Assembly: GCA_012934845.2 (NCBI GenBank)
Contig: WNNJ02000567.1
Coordinates: 1 to 64,000, forward strand
Direction of reading: 5' to 3'
DNA length: 64,000 bases
DNA from: Pomphorhynchus laevis
Taxonomy: Eukaryota > Acanthocephala > Palaeacanthocephala > Echinorhynchida > Pomphorhynchidae
Positions 34,617 to 46,500 of this stretch are shown piece by piece. The stretch's first letter is position 1, and the number at the start of each line of letters is the position of its first letter. A model generated the notes under the pieces. That model was not told the DNA's origin, searched no databases, and worked only from the letters and a program-made list of their open reading frames with translations. The translations under genes and the position numbers were made by a program.

Positions 34617-34669
34617 ATCGGTATCCATTATAATGGATACCGATTGGTCGGAGTAATTGTACTCCGACC
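34617..34669. repeat. Two consecutive perfect hairpins
   Basis: A 28-bp perfect palindrome with arms ATCGGTATCCATTA (34617-34644) is followed at once by GGTCGGAGT-loop-ACTCCGACC (34646-34669). A third partial copy of TCAGTATCCATTATAA follows. The origin is unknown. Confidence 0.75.
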
Positions 34670-35457
34670 CAAAATCAGTATCCATTATAATACGATCAAA
34701 TGAATTCACTGTGGAATTCACTCCGACCTATGTTTAGATCGAAGTCGGTGGATTTAATGATTTTATCCATTTTCTTTTGAATGTTTGCATAGATTTGCTG
34801 GCAACTTCTCGCACTGTAAAGATAAGTTGAATTATCAGAAAATATCATTATTTTGCTCTGATAAGATTTTGTATTTCGCGAAAACAATTTACACAGCTGT
34901 ATTCTACATAAAAGTTGGCATATCTTCACAACCCACACTATACCATCAAATTTCGAAAACGATTTTTAATGTGTAAAAAGTGCGATAGAAAAGTAATAAC
35001 TCAACTTTGGCTCGCAATTACGAAAGGCGGTTTACTGCGTTAACTGTCTTGATTGGAAAATTATGGAAATTCGAAAAATGTACTCCCATATATAAAACGG
35101 AGCTCCGTATAGCTTTGCGCTTTGATCTTTTTAGTTACAGTAGGCGGCTAGAAAATCTAGCGATTTACAAATATCTGACGTATCCTTTCTCAAATTGAAT
35201 AATAATTTTATTAAAATGAAATTTTAATAAAATGAAAAATTTAAATTTTTAAATTTTTAAATAAATAATTTTACTAACGATAATTTTAAAATAAAATATT
35301 AAAAATTAATATTTTTTAATAAAATTGAAAATTTGATGTCTGAAATTTTAAAAAATTAAATAAAAATAATTTTACTCACGATAATTTTTTATCTTAGTAT
35401 TTTCTACTTCCTAAGGATTTCATTTTAATTCGAATATTCGCTTAAATAATGTTCTAG

Positions 35458-35540
35458 CATGATACGCTCAAGTTGGTTTATTCATGAGGCAGTGATTGCA
35501 GATATTATCGATAAAATTACCCGGACAACACAAAACTATG
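35458..35540 (+). CDS. Possible short exon
   Basis: Between AATGTTCTAG and a GTAAAT donor; reads MIRSSWFIHEAVIADIIDK. Another open block at about 36150-36270 (+), after TTTTAATCAG, reads LSATCLEGVCRIWRLC and looks like a WD40 blade. Neither can be assigned to a gene. Confidence 0.25.
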
Positions 35541-37295
35541 GTAAATAATTACCGCCAGTCCGTGGATAAAATTCATGTTAATCTGACGTACCGAAGGTTC
35601 AAATTACATTTTTAGAAGATCTAAACGTCTTACAATTGAATTATTAATTTCTGTTTATTTCCAAAATAGTCTTTGTAATTTAAAAAATAAAAATGTTTTT
35701 AATATCATAAAATTACAAATCAAAATACCGTCAAAGCAGACACTCCCAATGGTACACTGCGTATAACAGACGAGTACACAGTTGTCAGATTTTGGCATAG
35801 ACATAAATAGGTATATTAAACATTGAAGGTACAATAAGACAACCACGTGCTTTCCTTGGCGATATATCGCTCACTTCAAATGTCAACTGTTTTGTTCATG
35901 ATTTTATGATATTAAATCGCTGACATTTTAGATTCATTCATGACATTCGACCATGTAAATCTATTTTAAACGGCAAAGTTTATAGTTAATTAAGACAATT
36001 AATTGAAAAGGCATTTATCTTGCCATCTAAATTAAATTTATTACTTTATTGGCAATGTCTTAATCCATATAAGGGTGTATGTAATTACATATAAAGGTAT
36101 AATCTTAATAATATCTAAAACGTTTGCTAGTAAACGAGTTTTAATCAGTTGCGAGGTCAACTCCTTACAAATTAGGTCACTTTCAGCGACTTGTCTAGAG
36201 GGCGTGTGTCGGATTTGGCGTCTTTGCCATAACGGATTTCCTCTTACGCTGGGCTATTTGAAAAGTATGATTTTTAAAGGTTCCCAAATTATTTGTGAAT
36301 CATTTGTGATTTAAACTCGAATGTTTTTTTGCGATCTGTTATTTTTTATCGCAAATATCACAAATGAAGTATAAACGAACAAAAATATTATGACGTCATT
36401 ATTATGACGTCATTAATATTGGTCAAACCTCATTCGTCATTATTTAAACTTATCAATTAAGGATACATATATATTGTATTTGGAACTACTATATAAATTA
36501 TTGTCACAAATCCAAAAGGAATTTTGGATTTTATTTAGTTTTTATTGATATTTGTTTAATAAATACCATAATTTGAACGTATTTTTTCATGTTTATTCAT
36601 ATAATTCATGTATAACGTCTAAAATCTTAAAAACGTGAACCATTGTTAATTTAATATTTGTATTGCTAGCGAGATAAGACATATATTAATTCAATTCGTC
36701 GAGTCTTTAATTCAAGTCTTTCATTTATTTATCAAAATAGTTTTATTTGCATTATTCGAGAAAACTAATATGATGATATGTCACATACATTTAACTGAAG
36801 TTTGATCGAAGCGTTTATAATCAATCTATTATAATCAATCTTTTACAATTTGCTTAAGCAAACTATATAATGTATTTTGCCTTTTCAATTCACAACCAAC
36901 ATTAGTCTCAAGTAACATTCGACCATTCTCAAATGCAAGTAATTTATAAAGCTTAGATATTTTTATTTAAGATTAAAAGTAAGATATTGATATTAAATCT
37001 TAAATTGAATATAATATATTTTGATCTAGTAGAACGCGAAAACATATGTGGATATCTCCGCTATTATATAAAATATACAAGATATTGCCATTTTGAACAA
37101 AATATCGACACAAATTCATGATAAAATATGGAAAGCAATCGATTGCAAAGAACAGTTTATTAAACAACAAAACAATATTTATGAAGATATCAAAAGATGA
37201 CGGGTATATTAATTGGACTATTACTTTAAATACTACGTATTGTTTACGATAACATACTGCGAAATTGTTTAACGAATAACAATCTCTGAGTAAAT

Positions 37296-37346
37296 TTATT
37301 CAAAAATGCTCAGCCCTTTAGACTTCTGAGGTGGAACTTTTATCCT
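37296..37346 (-). pseudogene. Second copy of the HORMAD C-terminal coding segment
   Basis: Downstream of exon 13, a duplicated stretch reads IKVPPQKSKGLSIFE and then TAA, against IKVPLQKPKRLKVFE in exon 13. The flanking ~90 bp are also similar (GAACATACTG, TGAATTTATTCAAAAA). It follows an ATTTTGCAG, so it could be an alternative terminal exon rather than a dead copy. Confidence 0.6.
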
Positions 37347-37447
37347 GCAAAATATATAGCATAAATATAAAGCCTAATGCAAAAAATATTTACGAGAACA
37401 TACTGGGAAATTTCTAAAAGAATGGCAATCACGGGAAAGGAGTGAAT

Positions 37448-37543
37448 TTATTCAAAAACCTTTAGTCGTTTTGGCTTTTGAAGTGGAACTTTTATCCTGC
37501 TATCAATTCGTTCGCGATCTTTCATTCTTTCGGTTATTTCGAA
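37448..37543 (-). CDS. HORMAD exon 13, basic C-terminus
   Basis: Acceptor AAATATTTAG, phase 0. Product FEITERMKDRERIDSRIKVP, then LQKPKRLKVFE and TAA. HORMAD proteins carry a closure motif near the C-terminus that binds the HORMA domain; this tail is a candidate. Confidence 0.72.
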   Translation of the reverse strand, partial: FEITERMKDRERIDSRIKVPLQKPKRLKVFE

Positions 37544-40500
37544 CTAAATATTTTAAAATACCATTTGAAAATAGAGAATGATTTCAATTTTAGTATTTAA
37601 AGGACTGTAATATTATGCACAGTAGTATATTGAACAAGATAAATTGACAATGACAAACACGAATCATTCTTAAAAATGCATACCATTCTAACTTCTGGGC
37701 TTAATATTATCCTCTTCAAATTGAAGGATTCTTGCTGAAATTAGAAACATAACACAATTTTTCAATTTTAAATCCGTTGTACAGCATTACCGTGTGTTTC
37801 GATGATGCATTGCGAATAACAGTATCTGTCTTCGTCACCATAGAACCTGTTGGACTTATTAGATTTATGTGATTTGATCTAAGAGACTCCATAACGGCTT
37901 TCGTATTTACGGTGTATTTTACAGTTCCACTTAATAATGTAATTAATATCTAATTACAATTGATTAATATCGTGTTTTAAATATATTTTTTCTGATTGTG
38001 ACAACATTATTCTCACAGATATTCTGTTCCTATTTTTGATAGAGCAGGACGCTACTACTCAGTCTGGGTGGGTCTCATCAGCTGCTGACCCAGACCTACA
38101 TTTCACGTTTCGACCCCTTATTATCTGCTTACTCCGTACACAGGTGCTGATCGGATTTGAACACAGGACGTCTGTATCGCGATTCAACGCTACATCCACT
38201 AGACTGGATGCTCCAGCAGCCAGTCTAGTGGATACCGCTATAATGGCTGATCGTCGAATTAAGAGCTTTGCATCAAGTTCGAAAAGCAGATGTTTTTTAT
38301 TAACTTTGGACTTTGTTTTCCCGGTAATATAACCGGGAAACAATAACCGGTAATTTAAGAAACAATTGTATCATTTAAGTTACAAATCAACTATATACTT
38401 CATATTATAATAAGTTGTATTACTTTTAGTTCTAAATCTGTGCATCATTGACATTATTATTCTCTAATTTTCAAACAAGTTTGATGAATTTTTTATCATT
38501 TCTTATGTAGAATTTTACATCAACAAAATATTATTAAAATATTAAAATATACAAAATTATTATACTATTTAAATATTATTAAATATTAAATATTATTTTA
38601 TAATATTAAAATAAATTTAAACTATTAAACGGGATTTTTTTACAGATGTATAATAAACAAACTGCTTTGTATTAGAATAAGGTACACTAGATAATCAAAT
38701 GTAATTAAAGGAAATACGTCATTAGCACGTATTTGGCAACGCTTCTATGCTGGATCAAGTAATAGGGACCGATACCCGATAACATGGTAATTCCTTCTGA
38801 TGATCTATTAATCCTTATTCTGATACATCGTATATTATTTATTAATCAATTCATGAAAATAAACTTTTATTTTATGGATGGATAATAAACAAACTGCTAT
38901 GTATTAGAATAAGGTACACTAGATAATCAAATGTCATCAGAGAAAATACGTCATTAGCACGTATTTGGCCACGCTTCTATGCTGGATCAAGTAATAGGGA
39001 CCGATACCCGATAACATGGCAATTCCAGCTGATGACCTATTAATCCTTATTCTGATACATCGTATATTATTTATTAGTCAATTCGTGAACATTTACTTTT
39101 ATTTTAAATTAAAACGGAGGAATAATAAACAAGATGCTTTCTATTAGAATAAATTTATTAAAAAAATATTTCTTTAATTTATTAAGAGAAAATTATGGAT
39201 AATAAACAAACTGCTTTGTATTAGAATAAGGTACACTAGATAATCAAATGTAATTAAAGGAAATACGTCATTAGCACGTATTTGGCAACGCTTCTATGCT
39301 GGATCAAGTAATAGGGACCGATACCCGATAACATGGTAATTCCTTCTGATGATCTATTAATCCTTATTCTGATACATCGTATATTATTTATTAATCAATT
39401 CATGAAAATAAACTTTTATTTTATGGATGGATAATAAACAAACTGCTATGTATTAGAATAAGGTACACTAGATAATCAAATGTAATCAAAGGAAATACGT
39501 CATTAGCACGTATTTGGCAACGCTTCTATGCTGGATCAAGTAATAAGGACCGATACCCGATAACATGGTAATTCCTTCTGATGATCTATTAATCCTTATT
39601 CTGATACATCGTATATTATTTATTAGTTAATTCATAGAAATTGACTTTTATTTTATGGATGGATAATAAACAAACTGCTTTGTATTAGAATAAGGTACAC
39701 TAGATAATCAAATGTCATCAGAGGAAATACGCCATTAGCGCGTATTTGGCAGCGCTGCCATGTTTGGTCGAAGAATATGTACCAATACCTGATAACATAG
39801 CAGTTATTCCTGATGAACTCTAATCCTTATTCTGATACATCGTATGTTATTTATTAGTTAATTCATAGAAATTGACTTTTATTTTAAATTAAAACTCTTA
39901 ATTGGAAACTTTTTATGGATGGATAATAAATAATATACTTTGTACTAGAATAAGATCTTTGATAATCTAATTTGTTAACATATAAATATCTTAATATGTC
40001 CCTCCTGATGACCCCATTTATTATTTAATTCATAAAACTTTATTTTTATTTTAAATTCCAATTTTAAATTTGGACCAAAATCTGATAACATGGCAGTTCC
40101 TCTTGTAATCATTAGTCTTATACATCGTCTGATATTTATTAGTCAATTCCTAAAAATTGATTTTTATTTTAAATTTCAATTTTAAATTACAATTTTAATT
40201 TAATCTTATATCAATTATTTATTATTTATTTTTATATACTCAGATATCTAATCTGATTCGTTATAATGAAAATCAAAACTTTCAATCAGATTGATCCTTT
40301 CCGAGTGTTTTGCTCTTTATCTGTTTTAATGATACACATTCGCATCGAATTTTTCGTTTGAATAAAACGAAACAAATGAGCTATAGACACAAATATCATA
40401 AAATGATCGTTCCATTGCCGACAAGTATTTTATTAACTGAGTTTTAGTCATCTGTATGTAGTTGTATTTTCGAAGACAGCATAGTTCGATAGTGGCGTTA

Positions 40501-43500
40501 TGATGTACATTTGTGTACATAATACATTAGGGGTATGATGGCAATTCCGGCAATTTTGCATGAAAAAGAGTGATATGTGCTGAATTTTGAAACGTATGTA
40601 TTTGTTTGCAGAATGTAATTTTTGCAAAGTATATCTTGTAGCTATTTAGTACATGAATTGTTGATTGAACTTATTTAACAAATCCCTTATTATTATAAAT
40701 GAACAAACAGCGATCAAGTCTGTTTGACGGGAAGCTACTTAGCCACAATGAAGTGTCAGATTAGCTAACCAAATGATGTATGTGCTTTATTTCTAAAGCC
40801 TTCATGAAAGAAAACCAGCAAGCGGTTTTCGAATAACCAGCAAGCGGTTTTCGAAAACTTGGCAGTTTTCGAATAACCTTCCGAGTTTTCGATTTCTATA
40901 CATATGTTTTAAAAACTTTAGTACTATCTAGGTATTAGATTATCATGTAAAATGAGTGTTGACAAACCTACGGGTCTAATAAATGCAACCATTCTGGTTG
41001 TAATTTGTAATTACATGTTATATAAGATTACTTAAATTGCAAACTCGTCGTCAACAAAAGGTCACTTGGCCGTTATATTTTGCCACATTTCTTAGTATTT
41101 ACAGTTCGGTTTTCTATGAATCAACTAATAGTTCTATCTACTTTTCACACCGTCGTAAGCTACACGAGCGTCTTCTTTCTTAAAATATTTTCATTGTGGA
41201 TTTATGTTTGTCGATCGAGTTAGTTGAGTCTTTAGATAAATTTATGTTATATTTGTGAGATTACTCTATTATTTACCCATAACCTATATCGTCGTATTAA
41301 CTTACACAATTTGCATCGTCCGCGTACCAAAATGCACAGGATTGGGTATTTCCTCTTTAAGTTTTTGTATTAAGGGTATTGATGCGGTCGCATAAGCAAA
41401 CACCAACAGTGGAGATAATAGTGATGAATTAACTAGAGATATAACGAATTATTGGAGCTGGGTCAAAAAAGGGGAAACTTTAAATTTGATATTTAGTTAA
41501 CCTTTGTTAGCATCTTCAAAAAATTACTTCGGGAAATGTAAAGATGCTAACAGAGGTTAGCTAACTATCAAATAAATGTCCCCCCTTTTAGATTCAGCTC
41601 TAATAATTATTTATCAATAATGGATCATTATCAACTATTTATAAAGATATAACAATGAAAATACCGTGAAAGGTATTGTCTACAAAAATTGTCTACGGAA
41701 ATACATAACATAAGCGTTTTGTATGAACCATTCATCTTTTCACATTTATCGCACGTCATTTTTAGGATTTTTGAAGAAGTGGCAAGGCGAAACATTCAAT
41801 TAAAAACTTATCTCTTGTTAAAAGATACAAATGAAACTATTCCGTATATAAAGCTTTAATATAATAGGTAAATTACCTTTGACTATTATTCTCAGATATG
41901 AACCCATTTCGTTCTGCAATAATAAGCATCAGTTCTGCGTGCTTTTCAGATTCTGTGAAATTCATAAATTTGGATTTAAAGAAATTCGTGTTTAAAACAA
42001 AGAACAAAATGCTGCGCCTCCACAAACAGCATAACTAAAATAAAACACGATATCAATATGTTTTCAAACAAATTATAATTATACCTCCATTGAAACAAGT
42101 CCAATACTTCTCAGAATTTCATTATCATCTATTAGAGAGTATTTCTTAACGAGAAATGTTTTTTTAATTAACAGATACATAAAGAAATACCGTATCATCC
42201 GGTGAACACTCGTGACAAGAATCTGTTAAAACTGATTTCTCTTGATCAATGAATCCAAAGCAAGCGCTATGCCGATATCGTTTGCACAATTTACAAAGCA
42301 TGAATGGGCCATTATCCTGTGATTCAGCAAGCACATTAAATAGTTGGTATTCATATAAAAAATGTCTCCGTAGCGTAACAAATTGAAAAATCGTGATTTT
42401 ATACGTTTTAATTAATTTATCATTAATTTTATGAGATCATTTAGCCACTTTCGTATTTCGGATGTGGAGATATAGTATTAACTCATAAAAATACAATAAT
42501 TCACAAAGTAATGTGCGTAAAATAACAGTGGATAAGAATGTAACTATAAATTTTACCTTTCGATTGAGTCATAAAACATAAGCGTTAATGCTTGTGCCAT
42601 AGGCACAAGCATTTTTGGTTTTATTGTAAAATTTGTGAGGATATAAAATTGACATTTATTTACGCAAAGGTGATCATAGTAACCGTTATTTAAAGCTATG
42701 ACTATCAAAGCTCTAATTTTTGAATTTAGCATAGTCAAATTGCATTGTATCATTGAGGGATATTTGAGAAAATATGATTCTAATTCGTTCATTTTTCTGT
42801 CCCATATTCCACAATGCCGAAGATAGTTATTTATTGCTGACATGTTGAATTTTTATTACATCAGCTTGAGAATGTGAAGCAACATATCATATTATCAAGA
42901 TAAACAATGTATCTTGACTTCATTTTGTTCAATATAAATAACACACGCTTAAGATATTACCATTGAGGAGGCGATAGGTGCTAACATAACATATTACATT
43001 GATGCGAAAAACATCTATGGGTAATCTTGACAAAGAAAGAAACCAGTCACTCAATTAATTGCCAATCGAAGAGAATAATAAGCTACTATTATCGAAAAAT
43101 AAAAACGATAAAATGCTTGCAAATTCCTGCAAATAGATCGATGTGGATGGAGGTAAGACAATTAATTCCGCAGTGCCAGTCAACATCAAGGTCAGTACTA
43201 TTTGTAATGATTTTCAGGGGCGGGGGTACTCCCCCAATCCCAAAACAAAAATTCTAGTGATAATAACTTTAAAACAGCCACAAGAACGACACAAGTTATT
43301 CCAAATCTTTTTGAGAAAATTTACTGAGTTATTTCCAAACAGAATTCTATATAATTCTGTAAGATTATATGATACAATGATCAAAATATCCTTTGCAACT
43401 TCAGATTTATTGAAACATTGTAAAACTTTCTTCAATAAGAACCTTGAAGAACTTGGTTCCTTGGAAATTAAGCCTATTATGGCTTCGATCAAAATTACCA

Positions 43501-46500
43501 ACCTACCATTTCACCTTGATGAAACTGACGTTGCTGATTTAAAGTCGCGTTTTAAGATTTCCAGTTTTCGGCAATTCATTGGGAAGAGTGGCTTTTCTCT
43601 TCAGATAGGGTTCGGTTCAGCCCTTGTGGAACAAGCTGATCTTCTGTCAAAGTCAAACATCAACCCGTTCTTGGGTTATAATCTGGAATTTGAGTTACTT
43701 TCTTCGGATAATTTCACTTGCCCTCATTGTAACCAGTGACATGAATGGGGGGCACTGGTCCTCAAGCTGCTTAAGATCAAGAACTTGCGGGGTTTGTGGC
43801 ATCTCGTGCAAGAGTCTTGAATCAGGGGAGAGATCTTCCTCTCCTCCTTGTGCTCCAATTACGGGGGTCATACCCCGCGTGGTCCCGCAAATGTTTCTAT
43901 TTTAAAAAATACAGGGACGCCTTTTCTAATCGACCAGAAAAGAAAAAAGAAGGCTCGTTTTCAAATATATGTTCTCGAATATCGGACAGCAAGTTAATGA
44001 GACTAATTGACCTAAAGATCAACGCCGCTGTGAAAAATTTGGAGGACCTGATCTCGGTCCTTGCTTGGGCCCTATATTTCAGCCCAGTCCTTCCGAAACC
44101 CATAATCCCATAATCAAAGAAAAGGGGGTCTCGGCCCATACTGTTCCTCCCATTAAGATTAGGAAGTTATTAAAAGGTAATAATGCAGCCTCCAAGGGAA
44201 ATGAAGATGTTGCTCGTGGGCAAGTGCCCACTCTGGATGGTGCTAATGGTGGAGGGGGTAACCCTTATACCCCTAGATCCGTCTAGGGATAAGGCAATCT
44301 CGCCCAGCCGACCTAACACAATGCAGAGTACTCGTGAGCCTTTTTAACTGAATATCCTTCAGTGGAATTCGGGAGGAGCTTCTCCCCTTAGACTTCTATA
44401 TGGTAGAGATGAGGATGTTTTAATCCTTCATGAGACGCAGTCTATCCGTCTTCCCCAGGACATTACTTACGTCTTCCCTAGAACATTGCTCTCACTATAC
44501 TCCGTACATAACTCCGCTTCTTCATCTCAAGGACTCTTGACCTTAGTTAAATGCTCCTTAAGATCGTCCCTTCTACTCAACTATTCTTGTCCAGCCCTTT
44601 CTTGTTTAGTAGTCTCACTCTGTAAGAACGGTAAACGCCTCAGTCTAGCCAATGTCTACATCCGTCCAGGGGGAGATTCACAAGAACCGTGACCTCCTAG
44701 ATATGATCATCGATATCGGCTATGACATGGTACTTGGGGACTTTAACGACATAACTGGTCGTTGGATTAATGCAGCACTACGCAGAGCCAGGAACGGTTA
44801 TCTTATCACAAATTACCGTCCCCCACCTTTCATTGCACATCAACGAATTCACTCCTCAACTTATTACCGCTTCACGATAGGTGGTTGTTTAAACCCCACT
44901 GTACGGAGCAGTCGCGACAACATCTGTCCACCTCTCATGATTTGATTCGCTGGCAGATAGATGAAGGTACGCTGCTTCGAAGATTCCACTTTGATCCTAT
45001 CAGAGTGGCTTTCAGACAGCCATCCAAAGCTTTCCCCGAATTGGGAATGAGGGTCCAACCTAATTTAATTCCTACCTTTCTTCGCAAGCTACCGCGATGC
45101 TTTCGACAGCCTATAAAGGTCGTATCTACCGTCCCACTCCGACAAAAATCAAGACCTTAGCATATATGCTCCTTCTTCTTAATCTCTATGCTTCTGCCAT
45201 GCAAGTTCTCTCGAAAGAATATTGGCGCACCAGATTTAGGTTCCAACTGGGTAAGGATAGGGCAAGCATTGCTTCCCGTAATCCAGCCCAGTCTTCCTTT
45301 TGGAAGATATTCAAGAAAGAGAAGTTTGTCTGTTGGAAAGATGGGGCATTGGGTTAGATTGGTAAAGTAGGTCTTGATAAAGTTTTGGAGGAGTCACTAT
45401 CCTTACATAATTATAGATCCACTCAATCACATCAGTCAATCCCGCCTCGGGGAGACCTCATGAGTGGAGATTTATCTGCCGCAGATATTATTAACTCCTC
45501 TGGGTCTTTTCCGGGCACCTCTAAATCCGTCGCTTTATTCTCTTCTCCTCTGTCAGCTTTTGACGGTCGATCAAAGAATATAAGTGGCCGTCACAATACT
45601 ATTAGCCGCCCCATCCGATATAGCCGCCATCAACATTAGTAGACGAATATTTTTCCTAAGAGCAATCCGGTCTCTTGTTTTAAAGACCTGCAGACCATAT
45701 CGATTCAAAATTCCATCGTCTCAATCTACGAAAAAGCGCTTGCGCGTAGAATCCACGATCATCTGAGGAGGCGAAATTTTATCCCACCAGGTTTCCATGG
45801 ATTAGTCAAAGGTCGCTCGGTCCATTCAGCTGTAGGTAAAGTGCATCAGTTTTGTCAGGAGAAAAGTCATCAACTTGCTGTGGCTGTTTTCCTTGATTTT
45901 TCTGCTGCATTTGACCGCATCTCAATTCCATTTGTTATCTCTTCTCTCAGGTCCCTCGGGTTGCCTGCGAGAATTATTAATAGGGTGGAGATACTCTGTA
46001 CACCAAGTGATTCTATTATGAAGACGACCCTGATGCGCACCAGTTCTACCCTATCACGGGCGTGACCCAAGGATCCCCCTTTCTCCTATCTTATTTCTTG
46101 CTGCCTCCATTGAACTTTTCAAACATTTTTAACTCGAACAACTTATAGTGGTATACGCTGATGATACCACAGCCCTATTCTCTAAATGCAGGTGCAAAGA
46201 CGTGGTATCGGACATCAGCCGTTTCTTTTTAAGATTAAAAGACCAGTTACCCAAGACTATGATAGGCTAAGTTGTATAATAGACAGTTATTGTAATACAA
46301 AATACTATAATCGTACAATAAATGTTAATAATAAAAATAGAAAATATACATTAACCATAAACTTCATTAATAAATGTATAGATAACATAAATATAGCCGG
46401 ACTTTTAAATAATTCTAAAAGTAAAGAAATGATAGGGTCAGATTTAAGTAAATATATTCCTAAAATAAGGTATAAACTCCTACCACCATTAGGACGAAAA

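Noticed and set aside
38640-40150. CRISPR-like or canonical hammerhead array
   Set aside because: Units are about 232 bp, nearly identical throughout and eukaryotic, with no spacers. CTGATGA occurs, but no GAAA stands in hammerhead position; it is explained by pairing with TCATCAG.
41290-41435. Extra HORMAD exon after exon 11
   Set aside because: The acceptor-flanked frame turned out to be reverse transcriptase sequence (motif B to YADD), and its phase puts a stop after the first codon.
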